From: Herbaspirillum sp. ST 5-3
Lineage (GTDB): Bacteria; Pseudomonadota; Gammaproteobacteria; Burkholderiales; Burkholderiaceae_D
Reading direction: 5' to 3'
DNA length: 64,000 nucleotides
NCBI RefSeq assembly: GCF_004804275.1
Contig: NZ_STGI01000006.1
Location: 1 to 64,000, forward strand
Shown here: piece by piece, positions 49,809-63,236 of the stretch
Layout of the letters: each line of letters begins with the position of its first letter
How positions within the stretch are numbered: the stretch's first letter is position 1
Notes under the pieces: model-generated
The model's input: the letters and a program-made list of their open reading frames with translations, nothing else
Told to the model about the DNA's origin: nothing
Database searches by the model: none
Position numbers and translations under genes: made by a program

Positions 49809-51272
49809 TTAACGCGGCAGTACGGAGGAACCCATCAGGAACTCGTCCACTGCGCGAGCGCACTGGCGTCCTTCGCGAATTGCCCATACGACCAGCGACT
49901 GGCCGCGACGCATGTCTCCGGCTGCAAACACTTTGTCCACCGATGTCTTGTAGCAACCGTCGCCATCCGTCGTCGCCTTCGCATTACCGCGGACATCCTT
50001 GTCGACGCCGAATGCATCCAGCACCTGCTGAACCGGCGATACGAAGCCCATGGCCAGCAAGACCAGATCTGCTTTCAGTTCGAATTCGGAATTCGGCACT
50101 TCGACCATCTTGCCGTCTTTCCATTCGACGCGAGCCGCGATCAGTTTCTCGACCTTGCCGTTCTTGCCCTCGAGGCGCTTGGTCGCCACCGACCAGTCGC
50201 GTTCGCAACCTTCTTCGTGCGAAGACGATGTGCGCAGCTTGGTCGGCCAGTAAGGCCACACGAGCGGCTTGTTTTCCTGTTCCGGCGGTTGCGGCAGCAA
50301 TTCGAATTGCGTCACCGAAGCGGCGCCGTGACGGTTCGACGTGCCAACGCAGTCGGAGCCGGTGTCGCCACCGCCGATCACGATGACATGCTTGCCGGTC
50401 GCGAGAATCTGGTCCTTGACCTTGTCGCCGGCGTTGACCTTGTTCTGCAGCGGCAGGAATTCCATTGCAAAGTGCACGCCCTTCAGCTCGCGTCCCGGAA
50501 CCGGCAAGTCGCGCGGCAGCTCGGCGCCGCCGGAGATGACGACAGCATCGAAATCCTTCTTCAGCTGGTCGGGAGAGATCGTCTCCTTTGCCCAGTTGTA
50601 GACGTTCGGCGTGAAATCCTTGCCGACAAAGACGCCCGTGCGGAAAGTGACGCCTTCTGCCTTCATCTGCTCGACGCGGCGATCGATGTGCGACTTTTCC
50701 AGCTTGAAGTCAGGGATGCCGTAGCGTAGCAAGCCACCGACGCGGTCGTTCTTTTCGAACACCGTCACGTCGTGGCCGGCACGCGCGAGCTGCTGCGCGG
50801 CGGCCAGACCGGCCGGACCGGCGCCGACCACCGCAACCTTCTTGCCGGTTCTGTTTGCCGCAATTTGCGGAACAACCCAGCCGTTTTCCCATCCCTTGTC
50901 GATGATGAAATGCTCGATCGACTTGATGCCGACCGGATTGCTATTGATGTTGAGCGTGCAGGCTGCCTCGCAGGGAGCCGGGCAGATGCGACCGGTGAAC
51001 TCGGGGAAGTTGTTGGTGGAGTGCAGGTTGTCCAGCGCCTCCTTGAAGTTGCCGTGATAAACCAGGTCGTTCCAGTCCGGAATGATGTTGTTGACCGGGC
51101 AGCCGTTGTTGCAGAAAGGGATGCCACAGTCCATGCAACGCGCGCCCTGGATCTTGGCGTCTTCGTCGCTCAAGTGCATCACGAATTCCTTGTAATGCTT
51201 CTTGCGCAGTTGAGGTGCTTCACTCGCCTCTTGCAGGCGTTGGTATTCCAGAAAGCCGGTTACTTTTCCCAT
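49809..51272 (-). CDS. gltD: Glutamate synthase small subunit
   Basis: A 487-residue FAD/NADPH oxidoreductase that feeds electrons to GltB. N-terminal cysteines for [4Fe-4S] clusters lie in [17 protein letters not shown] and [14 protein letters not shown]-binding [16 protein letters not shown] and NADPH-binding [11 protein letters not shown] follow. It starts 67 bp after the gltB stop. Confidence 0.96.
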   Translation of the reverse strand: MGKVTGFLEYQRLQEASEAPQLRKKHYKEFVMHLSDEDAKIQGARCMDCGIPFCNNGCPVNNIIPDWNDLVYHGNFKEALDNLHSTNNFPEFTGRICPAPCEAACTLNINSNPVGIKSIEHFIIDKGWENGWVVPQIAANRTGKKVAVVGAGPAGLAAAQQLARAGHDVTVFEKNDRVGGLLRYGIPDFKLEKSHIDRRVEQMKAEGVTFRTGVFVGKDFTPNVYNWAKETISPDQLKKDFDAVVISGGAELPRDLPVPGRELKGVHFAMEFLPLQNKVNAGDKVKDQILATGKHVIVIGGGDTGSDCVGTSNRHGAASVTQFELLPQPPEQENKPLVWPYWPTKLRTSSSHEEGCERDWSVATKRLEGKNGKVEKLIAARVEWKDGKMVEVPNSEFELKADLVLLAMGFVSPVQQVLDAFGVDKDVRGNAKATTDGDGCYKTSVDKVFAAGDMRRGQSLVVWAIREGRQCARAVDEFLMGSSVLPR

Positions 51273-51339
51273 TTTTTACTCACATTCTTGGCTGCGGGGA
51301 TCGCTTGCGAGATCCCCGCGGCAGCATCGTTATTGATAA

Positions 51340-56016
<4,677 letters not shown>

Positions 56017-56052
56017 AAGCTTTCTCCGCAACTTTGGTGATATTGACGTTGA

Positions 56053-56081
56053 AGGATAGTGCAGCGCAACAGATTGTTCAA
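56053..56081 (-). promoter_or_regulatory. Candidate gltBD promoter
   Basis: On the minus strand -35 TTGAAC (56076-56081) and -10 TATCCT (56053-56058) are 17 bp apart, each four of six matches. Transcription would start near 56046, about 30 nt before the gltB ATG. Confidence 0.45.
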
Positions 56082-56089
56082 CTTAAATA

Positions 56090-56157
56090 AACAGGGTCAG
56101 AGTCAAATTAAAAGTGAGCACATTTCGTGAGCATGTTAAATAGGGACAGAGTGAATC
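56090..56157. repeat. Pair of imperfect 19-bp repeats next to a RAYT gene
   Basis: AACAGGGTCAGAGTCAAAT (56090-56108) and AATAGGGACAGAGTGAATC (56139-56157) match at 14 of 19 positions, 49 bp apart. Such GGGTCAGAGT-type boxes often accompany IS200-like REP-associated transposases, so they may be remnants of element ends. Confidence 0.45.
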
Positions 56158-56196
56158 GAGCCGGGATGAATTGGCGTTCGATATAGCCCGCATTTT

Positions 56197-56913
56197 TTAA
56201 TTGGCCGTGCCTGGGTTCGCGCCCGGCCGTGGCTTGGGCGGCCGGCCACGCTTGGCCGGCGTAACACGGCGCTCGCTCTGCTTGGCGAGCATGGAGATGA
56301 ATTTTTCAGAGCCGAGCGGCCAGCCTTTTCGGGTGGCTTCGCTGAGCGCATCCACTTCGCGTGTAGTAAGGCCTTGATTCATCAGGTCTTTGTAAGCAGC
56401 CTCCCGCTCAAAAGGCGTGTTTCCCAAGGCCCAATAGAGGGGATGATCGGTGATCAGCGGATCGGGTTTTACGCCTGCATGATGGGCATAGCTGGACCAC
56501 GCATAGTCCACTGGTTCCTGAACCAGACCGGAACGAACAGGGTTGGACTCGATATAGCGGCTGCAAACGAGAAAATATCGCTCGGATTCAATCACGGTAG
56601 CCTTGTATCGCCCCTGCCAGAGCGTTCCGGCCCGGCCGTACCTGGTATTGAAGTAAGGCACGTAATGACGGCCGACCCATTGCATCATGCGTCCAAGGCC
56701 AGGCTCGTCGTTTGGGGAAACAAGCAGGTGCAAATGCGTGGGCATCAATACATAGGCATGAACAGCCACTTTGAATTGCCTGGCAGCTTCACGCAGCCAA
56801 CGCAGGAAGGCGGAATAATCATCCGCGTCCCGAAAAATCGGTTGGCGGTCAGTGCCGCTTTGAATGATGTGATGCGGCTGATGAGGAACGACGAGTCGCG
56901 GAAGTCTGGCCAT
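56197..56913 (-). mobile_element. REP-associated tyrosine transposase (RAYT, IS200-like)
   Basis: A 238-residue Y1-transposase-like protein. The HUH motif is H60-L61-H62 in MPTHLHLLV, and the single catalytic tyrosine is Y120 in SRYIESNPVR. The C-terminal tail (about 205-238) is rich in Arg, Pro and Gly. RAYT proteins are single-copy, domesticated relatives of IS200/IS605 transposases that act on REP hairpins. All catalytic residues are intact. It is flanked on the gltB side by a pair of related 19-bp repeats. No IS-like terminal inverted repeats were found. Confidence 0.88.
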
Positions 56914-56996
56914 GACGGAATTAGAACATTAAACCGCCAGCCTTCGCGCCCTTCGCCGCGAAATTTTCTCCGCATCGACGCCAGTGCAATCGCACC

Positions 56997-57551
56997 TCAC
57001 ATATGCGCGTTGAGGGTGTTGCGCCAAGGTGATCGTTGCGGAATGAATTCGATGACGTCGCTTTGAGCCGTGGCTTCCGAAACACGCGCGCCGTTTTGTG
57101 AGGCCGAACGGGCGTAAATCGTGGCGTGGATATTGGTTTCGGATGGAAGTTTTCGGGCGGGAAAGCGCACAACCCGTATTCCGGCACGATCCAGATAGGC
57201 CTCGCGTGCCGCTGCGCGCCGGCTCATGCGAACGCCATGGTCCAGCTCAACCACGGCGACCAGGCGCATATCCATGTCAAACACGGCGTAGCCCACCTTC
57301 AGCCCCTCGATCGCCGCGTGTGCCGTCTTGCGCACCCGGCCAATACCCGTCGGCTCAATCAGCGCGGACAGCGGCATGCGCGGAAAGACCAGGCAGTCGG
57401 GAAGCGCCCTGCGCAGGCGATAGAAAAAATCACGCTCCCTGCCGGTCAGCAGATTTTTCTTGCGATAACGCGCAGGCTTTTCTCTTCCAAAGAGAAACCA
57501 GAGCAGCAGTCCGCCGCAGACAATAGTAAAAAAAACGGTTGTCTCACTCAT
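56997..57551 (-). CDS. DUF2726 domain protein, membrane-anchored
   Basis: A 184-residue protein with an N-terminal hydrophobic helix (about 5-20, VFFTIVCGGLLLWFLFG) and a DUF2726 domain with LLTGRERDFFYRLRRALPD and VVELDHGVRMSRRAAAREAYLDRAG, a nuclease-like core pattern. The function is unknown. AGGGG precedes the ATG. It lies between the RAYT and the HDOD gene. Confidence 0.8.
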   Translation of the reverse strand: MSETTVFFTIVCGGLLLWFLFGREKPARYRKKNLLTGRERDFFYRLRRALPDCLVFPRMPLSALIEPTGIGRVRKTAHAAIEGLKVGYAVFDMDMRLVAVVELDHGVRMSRRAAAREAYLDRAGIRVVRFPARKLPSETNIHATIYARSASQNGARVSEATAQSDVIEFIPQRSPWRNTLNAHM

Positions 57552-57819
57552 CGCAACCCCTCTTTTTCATTATTAATATAATAACTTTTATGCCGAATAT
57601 TAACACTTTTTACATACTAGACGGCAACATAGAACGGCAAGCAGGTGAAAGTATTGAGGTTCCGCAAATTTCGCCATGGAAGGCCTCCCTGGCCAATGGA
57701 TCGGCCGCATTGGGCCGAGGCCACGCTACAGGACTGATATCGCAGGGGCGTCATTGCACTCACCCGCTCGCACCGAGGCGCTTGCGAATGCACGGAGAGG
57801 ACGACAGGGGAAAAGACAG
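57552..57819. other. Intergenic region with an AT-rich stretch
   Basis: The first ~80 bases (57560-57640) are much richer in A and T than the surrounding DNA and probably hold the promoter of the DUF2726 gene. Two overlapping short frames on opposite strands show no recognisable protein. No structured RNA or repeat was identified. Confidence 0.5.
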
Positions 57820-59331
57820 CTAAGAGGGGCGGCGCCCCCACGATGAGCCACCGAGGCGATGCTGCTCCATTGCACGCATCACCAGAGTGCGCAATTCATC
57901 AAGCGGCCCGACCTCTGCCTGCTCGATCTTCGCGGCCATTTTGCTCAAGTCCCAGTCGCCGTAGATAAAGCCGACCGGGTTGCGGTTCACCGTCAAGGGC
58001 AAAACCATGAAACTGCGCACCGTGGGCAGCGACTCCTTCCACCAGCGCGGCAGTTTGTTGACGAATCCCGGGTCACGTGCATTTTCGACGAAGATCATCT
58101 TGTCGTTCGCCAACGCGGCATGAAACACGTCCGGCTCATACGCGTCATTGAATATCAGGCGCGGCAGCAGTTCCTGCGCGCCTTCACCAAAACCCATTTG
58201 CGCGAAATATTGCGACTTTTCCTTGTTCCGGGTGAACGCGATGGCGCGGCTGAATCCCAAACCCTGATAGACGGTTTCCAATGCCATCGACATCAGTTGT
58301 CCAATATTCGCGCTTTCCATCACGCCGCGCAGATCGGTCACACCGCGTGCCAGAATCGACGCGGCATCGGCCGGCTTGCCGGTCGCAGCGGGTCTTGATC
58401 CAGCAGCGCCAAGGTCGTTGCGCTTCATCAGGCGCTTCACGACCACATCTTCCTCTGCGGCACCGAGCTTGGCGGCATCGACAGCAGCGACGACCTCGGA
58501 CGCATCGAGGCCAAGCATTTCCGAATAGTCGCCGGCCAACTGCGAGAGCTCGGCCTGCAGCGACGAGCGGTTGTCATGCAAGGCACCAGCACACAGCGAG
58601 GACAAGGTCGACAAGGCTGCCAGCCAGTCACTGTGAGTGAGAGGCTCGCCGACGGGCTTGGGCGGCATGTCCCGCAGCGTCTCGATCAGGGTTGAAGGCA
58701 GGCCCCATTGCTTGGCCACCTCGCGCCCAATCTCATCCAGACCCAGGCCGAGCATGGCGATCGTCGCCTCCTTTTCATCGACGTCCGTTTCCAGGCTGCG
58801 CTCCTGCACCTGCAACCAGCGATCGGGCAGATAAAAGGTGACCATCAAGCGGCCGAGCGAATGCAGCATGGAGCAGACAACCGCCTCTTCTGCATCGCGC
58901 GTGCTCGCTGAATACGCCACCTGGCGGGCGATATAACCGGCCAGCACGGCCTTTTCCAATTCAGCGCGGGCATTGGCGGAATCGGAGGATGCGCCCGAGA
59001 GTCCATCGATCAGTTTCAGGCCCAATGCGATGTGACCGATCGCCTCCGTGCCCAGGACAATCACGGCCTTCGATACCGTGTTGATGCCTTGCCCGAATAC
59101 CGAATACATCGCGCTATTGGCCAGCCGCAGCACTTTCTGCGTCAGGGCCGGATCCTGCAGCACGGTGGTAGTCATGTTGAATTCGCGGTCGTCATCGCCG
59201 CGCATGGCCGAAATGATTGCACCTACCACCTTGGAGAACCCGGGCAGATCGCCGCGCTCTCGCACGCGCGACCACAATAGCTTGATCGTCTTGTCAGCGG
59301 TGAGGGGTTCCCTGTTCACAAAAGCGTCCAT
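57820..59331 (-). CDS. HDOD domain signalling protein with C-terminal GAF-like region
   Basis: A 503-residue soluble protein. The HDOD domain (about 20-225) has DLPGFSKVVGAIISAM, the helix LQDPALTQKVLRLANSAMYS and VSKAVIVLGTEAIGHIALG. After a helical linker, the C-terminus (about 330-490) resembles a GAF domain, with AFTRNKEKSQYFAQMGFG and SFMVLPLTVNRNPVGFIYGDWD. HDOD proteins act in bacterial signalling, often with cyclic-di-GMP enzymes. The next gene upstream encodes a PAS-GGDEF-EAL protein 17 bp away, so the two probably work in one circuit. Confidence 0.88.
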   Translation of the reverse strand: MDAFVNREPLTADKTIKLLWSRVRERGDLPGFSKVVGAIISAMRGDDDREFNMTTTVLQDPALTQKVLRLANSAMYSVFGQGINTVSKAVIVLGTEAIGHIALGLKLIDGLSGASSDSANARAELEKAVLAGYIARQVAYSASTRDAEEAVVCSMLHSLGRLMVTFYLPDRWLQVQERSLETDVDEKEATIAMLGLGLDEIGREVAKQWGLPSTLIETLRDMPPKPVGEPLTHSDWLAALSTLSSLCAGALHDNRSSLQAELSQLAGDYSEMLGLDASEVVAAVDAAKLGAAEEDVVVKRLMKRNDLGAAGSRPAATGKPADAASILARGVTDLRGVMESANIGQLMSMALETVYQGLGFSRAIAFTRNKEKSQYFAQMGFGEGAQELLPRLIFNDAYEPDVFHAALANDKMIFVENARDPGFVNKLPRWWKESLPTVRSFMVLPLTVNRNPVGFIYGDWDLSKMAAKIEQAEVGPLDELRTLVMRAMEQHRLGGSSWGRRPS

Positions 59332-59348
59332 TCAATCTGATCTTCTCG

Positions 59349-61070
59349 TTATTGCGAAGCATGCGCTGGAGCGGGCAGCGATTGCGTCGTTTTCAGGAGT
59401 TCAATAACTTGCTCGGGAAGCAACGGGCGGCCGGTCAGATAGCCCTGGATCAGTCCGCAGCCGTGTTTGGCAAGGAACTGCAACTGCTCTTCGCTCTCCA
59501 CGCCTTCTGCCACGGTGGACAGTTTGAGATGACTTGCAAGACTCAGTACCACGTCGCAGATCGCGGCATCCTTGACCGAGGTGGGCAGGTCCTTGATGAA
59601 GGCGCGATCGATCTTCAGCGTGGCGATCGGAAAGCGCTTCAGGTAGGCGAGCGAGGAATAGCCGGTGCCAAAGTCGTCGATGGCAATCCGCACATTGCGC
59701 GCGGTCATTTCGGTCAGCAGGGCTTCTGCGTGCTCGGGATCCGACATCAGGATGCCTTCCGTGATTTCCAGCAGCAACTGTTGCCCATTCAGGCCGGACA
59801 GCGTGATCGCCTCGTCCATGATGTCGAGGAACTGATCGTTTCTGAACTGTCTCGGGCTGACGTTGACCGAGACGTACAAGGGCCTGCCGGCAACTTCCTG
59901 GAACTGCCTGATCTGCATGCAGGCGGCCTTGAGCACCCATGCGCCGAGCAGGTTGATCAGCCCGTTGTTTTCAGCCATCGGGATGAACTGCGTGGGTGGC
60001 ACCATGCCGAGCCCGGGACGCGACCAGCGCATCAGCGCTTCGAATCCCATGATCTGCCGGCTGCGCGCGTCGACGATGGGTTGGTAATTCAGAAGGAATT
60101 CGCCATCCCTGACCGCCTGGAACATGGCCGCTTCCATCGACACGTCGTGTTCGGGCTGGGTGAATTTCTGGTTGTTGTAGACGACGCAACGCGCCTTGCC
60201 GGTTTCCTTGGCGCGGTACATCGCGGTGTCCGCATGGGCGAGCAGCTTCACTTCGCTCTCGCCATGTTCGGGGAAAATGGCCGCACCGATCGACGTGCCG
60301 ACGTAGAGGGTATGCCCCTGGATATCGAACGGGAGCTGCATCGCTGAAATCATGCGGCGCGCAATCGCCTGAATCTCGCCTTCCGATACCGCGCCTGCGA
60401 GGACCGCCACAAACTCGTCGCCACCGACGCGCGCCAGCGTATCGATGTCGCGTAGCGTATCGCTCAATCGCATCGCAGCGACGCGCAACAAGGAATCGCC
60501 GACCGGGTGTCCGAGGGCATCGTTGACCTTCTTGAAGCCGTCCAGGTCGAGTGCCACGACGGCAAATCCCAATCCCGTGCGGCGCGACTGCGCGATCGCC
60601 ATGCGAATCCGGTCGGACAACAGCGACCGGTTCGGCAAACCGGTCAATGGGTCATGCGTGGCCATATGGCGCAGGCGTTCCTCGGTAGCCTGCTGCCCGG
60701 AGATATCCCTGCCGACGGCCAGCAGTTCGGTTTCGCCGCGCGCGTTCGTGTAGCTGCTGATTTGCAATTCGATCCATAACGCGCTGTTCGGCGTCTTGAA
60801 GCGCACATTGGCTTTGCTGGGTTCAGCCGTCTCCCGAACCCGCGTTACAGCGCTTTCGAGCGCTGAGTGATCGGCACTCAAGATCAGGGCTGGCAGGGGC
60901 TGGCCGATCAGCTTGACACCGGAACCGATCAATTCGCTGGAGCGTTTGCTGGCGTGCTGGATGACTGTCTCCGCATTCAGACGGAAAACGGCGTCTCCGG
61001 CGGCCTCCATGAGGCTGTCCAGTTGACTATTGAGCGCAGTATCAGGCCGATCCCGATGAATGGAAAACAT
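59349..61070 (-). CDS. PAS-GGDEF-EAL cyclic-di-GMP enzyme
   Basis: A 573-residue soluble protein. A PAS sensor (about 15-128) is followed by a GGDEF domain with intact GGDEF at 216-220 and an inhibitory I-site RxxD (R207, D210). The EAL domain has EAL at 344-346, catalytic Glu in ITEGI, DDFGTGYSS from 465, and K486. Both catalytic sites look intact, so it may both make and break c-di-GMP, with PAS input deciding. No transmembrane segment is seen. Upstream of it is a 229-bp gap containing the ssb terminator. Confidence 0.95.
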   Translation of the reverse strand: MFSIHRDRPDTALNSQLDSLMEAAGDAVFRLNAETVIQHASKRSSELIGSGVKLIGQPLPALILSADHSALESAVTRVRETAEPSKANVRFKTPNSALWIELQISSYTNARGETELLAVGRDISGQQATEERLRHMATHDPLTGLPNRSLLSDRIRMAIAQSRRTGLGFAVVALDLDGFKKVNDALGHPVGDSLLRVAAMRLSDTLRDIDTLARVGGDEFVAVLAGAVSEGEIQAIARRMISAMQLPFDIQGHTLYVGTSIGAAIFPEHGESEVKLLAHADTAMYRAKETGKARCVVYNNQKFTQPEHDVSMEAAMFQAVRDGEFLLNYQPIVDARSRQIMGFEALMRWSRPGLGMVPPTQFIPMAENNGLINLLGAWVLKAACMQIRQFQEVAGRPLYVSVNVSPRQFRNDQFLDIMDEAITLSGLNGQQLLLEITEGILMSDPEHAEALLTEMTARNVRIAIDDFGTGYSSLAYLKRFPIATLKIDRAFIKDLPTSVKDAAICDVVLSLASHLKLSTVAEGVESEEQLQFLAKHGCGLIQGYLTGRPLLPEQVIELLKTTQSLPAPAHASQ

Positions 61071-61251
61071 TGTTGAAAATCAATTTCGGGTCAAGGCCGG
61101 ACATCCGGCCGGAATCTAGCGGCTACACCTGCAATGCGCGATGTCAGACGCCGATTCAGTCATCTTAACAAATTGTTGTCAAGAAATTGAGCAGGGGATG
61201 CAATCTTGTTCTGGAAAGTGCCAAAAATGAAACAGTGGACCGTTACATGGC

Positions 61252-61285
61252 AAAAAAGCCCCGCGTTTGAAGGCGGGGCTTTTTT
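61252..61285 (-). terminator. Terminator after ssb
   Basis: GCCCCGC (61258-61264) pairs with GCGGGGC (61273-61279), flanked by six A and six T residues. On the minus strand it follows the ssb stop by about 15 nt. It can act in both directions. Confidence 0.92.
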
Positions 61286-61299
61286 GGCTATGGCGATGA

Positions 61300-61794
61300 T
61301 CAGAACGGAATATCGTCGTCCATATCGCTGAAGTTCGGCGCCGGGCGCTGCTGCGGAGCACCGCGCGAAGCGCCGGCATTGCCTCCGCCGGCGCTCTGCC
61401 GAGGTGCCGGAGCGCTGCTGCCGTAATCATCGTCCATCGGGGCGCCACCGCCCATGCCCTGACGGCTGCCGAGCATCTGCATGGTGTCGGCGATGATTTC
61501 AGTGGTGTAGCGTTCGACACCGTCCTTGTCCGTCCACTTGCGCGTCTGCAGGCGGCCTTCCACGTAGATCTGCGAGCCCTTTTTCAGGTACTGGCCGGCG
61601 ATTTCCGCCAGTTTGCGGTAGAAGGTAATGCGGTGCCATTCGGTCAATTCCTTCTTTTCGCCGGTATTCTTGTCTTTCCAGCTTTCGGTGGTCGCAACCG
61701 CGATATTCGTGACTGCATCGCCGTTCGGCATGTAGCGCGTTTCAGGATCGCGCCCGAGGTTGCCGACGATAATGACTTTGTTGACGGATGCCAT
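61300..61794 (-). CDS. ssb: Single-stranded DNA-binding protein
   Basis: A 164-residue SSB. The OB fold (1-110) has [20 protein letters not shown] and [21 protein letters not shown], each cut at natural strand ends. A Gly/Ala/Pro/Gln-rich linker leads to the acidic partner-binding tip DDDIPF. It coats ssDNA and recruits repair and replication proteins. Its neighbours are an MFS gene and uvrA, the common betaproteobacterial arrangement. Confidence 0.97.
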   Translation of the reverse strand: MASVNKVIIVGNLGRDPETRYMPNGDAVTNIAVATTESWKDKNTGEKKELTEWHRITFYRKLAEIAGQYLKKGSQIYVEGRLQTRKWTDKDGVERYTTEIIADTMQMLGSRQGMGGGAPMDDDYGSSAPAPRQSAGGGNAGASRGAPQQRPAPNFSDMDDDIPF

Positions 61795-61848
61795 AAATTT
61801 CTCCTAAAGCTGACTGAGGTGGTATCGTGATTCAAATGCGGAATGGAT

Positions 61849-63081
61849 TCAAGCGGATGCTGCAGCGGTGCCGCGCCGCGGCAGGCTTTTCATCTTCGCG
61901 GCAATTATAAGCCAGACAATTGTCAGCGCCGCGCCCGCCACAAAGACGGAAGACGGCCCGAGGTGCTGCTGCAACCAGCCCCCAAGTACGCCACCGCAGA
62001 ACAGCGCCAACGCTTGCAGTGTGTTGTAGACGCCGAGCGCACTGCCCTTCGCGGCCGGCGGCGCCATGCGGGATACCAGTGAAGGCTGGGTCGCTTCCAG
62101 GATGTTGAACGCGACGAAGAATGCCAGCAGCAACAGGACCAGCACCGACCAGTGCATGGAAGCCGGCCGGGACATGAAAGCCCACAGCCCGACCTGCACC
62201 AGTGCCAGCAGGGCAATGGCGCCCAGGAATACCTGTTTCATCTTGCCGCGCTTTTCGCCGACGAAGACAAAGGGCAGCATCAGCGCAACCGACACGACCA
62301 TGATCGGAAGATACAGCTTCCAATGGCCCGCAACCGGCAGGCCCATGTACTGCACAATGGCCGACGGCACCACCACGAACATCGACATTTGCGCCACATG
62401 CAGCGCGAATACGCCATAGTTCAGGCGCGCCAGCTCGCGATCGGCCAGCACCTCGGAGAACGGGACTTCCTTCGCATGAATCTTTTGCGGCGCCGGCGGC
62501 ACGATATACAGAACAACAAGAATGGCAATACAGGAAAGAATGCCGGTCAGTGCGAAGATGCCGCCCATCCCGATCAGGCGATACATCACCGGCGCGGCGA
62601 CCATGGAGATTGCGAAGGTCAGTCCGATCGAGCCGCCGACCATCGCCATCGCCTTGGTGCGATGCTCGTCCCTTGTCGCATCCGCAATGAATGCGGTGAC
62701 CGCCGCGGAGATCGCGCCGGCTCCCTGCACGGCGCGGCCGACGATCACCCAGGTGAGCGTGTGTGCCGACGCGGCGATAAAGGAACCGAGCGCAAACAGG
62801 ACCAGGCCGATGATGATGATGGGCTTGCGCCCATATTTATCTGAGGCAATGCCGAACGGGATCTGTCCGAAGGACTGCGTCAAGCCATAAATTCCCATTG
62901 CTAAACCGACCATCGCCGCGCTTTCGCCGCCGGGAAGTGTCTTTGCGTGCACGGCGAAGACAGGCAGGATCAGGAACATGCCGAGCATGCGCAGCGCGAA
63001 AATCGATGCCAGTGACAGACTGGAACGGATTTCCATGGGGGTCATGCGACTGCTCGGGTCGACGGATGAAGAGGTGGGCAT
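61849..63081 (-). CDS. MFS transporter, YajR-like
   Basis: A 410-residue protein with 12 predicted helices. The family motif DKYGRKP lies between helices 2 and 3, and RAVQGAGAISAAVTAFIAD marks helix 4-5. It lacks the C-terminal ferredoxin-like domain of E. coli YajR. The substrate is unknown; drug efflux is a common annotation for the group but not shown here. It is divergent from uvrA, with a 57-nt hairpin between them. Confidence 0.85.
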   Translation of the reverse strand: MPTSSSVDPSSRMTPMEIRSSLSLASIFALRMLGMFLILPVFAVHAKTLPGGESAAMVGLAMGIYGLTQSFGQIPFGIASDKYGRKPIIIIGLVLFALGSFIAASAHTLTWVIVGRAVQGAGAISAAVTAFIADATRDEHRTKAMAMVGGSIGLTFAISMVAAPVMYRLIGMGGIFALTGILSCIAILVVLYIVPPAPQKIHAKEVPFSEVLADRELARLNYGVFALHVAQMSMFVVVPSAIVQYMGLPVAGHWKLYLPIMVVSVALMLPFVFVGEKRGKMKQVFLGAIALLALVQVGLWAFMSRPASMHWSVLVLLLLAFFVAFNILEATQPSLVSRMAPPAAKGSALGVYNTLQALALFCGGVLGGWLQQHLGPSSVFVAGAALTIVWLIIAAKMKSLPRRGTAAASA

Positions 63082-63156
63082 GGTGCTCTGGAAGGGTTGA
63101 ACCTGAAGATACGATGGACTTTAAAACCCGTTATAGTATCAGGTTGACCCGTTTCG

Positions 63157-63213
63157 GCGCCTGTATCGGCAGGAAACATCCCGCTTGGGAATGCTTCCTG
63201 CCGATACAGGCGC
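63157..63213. repeat. Long near-perfect inverted repeat before uvrA
   Basis: A 19-bp left arm (63157-63175) and right arm (63195-63213) are exactly complementary, starting GCGCCTGTATCGG on the left. Inside, CAT/ATG and CCC/GGG extend the stem after a mismatch and a bulge, leaving a four-base loop. No U tract follows on either strand, so it is not an ordinary terminator. It ends 23 nt before the uvrA ATG. Confidence 0.9.
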
Positions 63214-63236
63214 TCAGCTCTCGTTGAAAGCAGTTC

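Noticed and set aside
48798-50729. A 643-codon plus-strand open frame
   Set aside because: It is the antisense of mlaF and gltD, both clearly recognised, and spans the terminator between them.
56197-57551. RAYT and DUF2726 genes as a possible defence island
   Set aside because: They are two unrelated small genes with no toxin, nuclease-helicase or restriction partner nearby; the region is otherwise housekeeping.
57539-57823. Short open frames in the gap before the HDOD gene
   Set aside because: Frames on both strands overlap each other and known genes, have no recognisable domain and lack good ribosome sites.
63161-63210. CTGTAT...ATACAG in the uvrA hairpin as a LexA box
   Set aside because: The half-sites are 50 bases apart, far from the CTGT-N8-ACAG spacing, and belong to the long palindrome.
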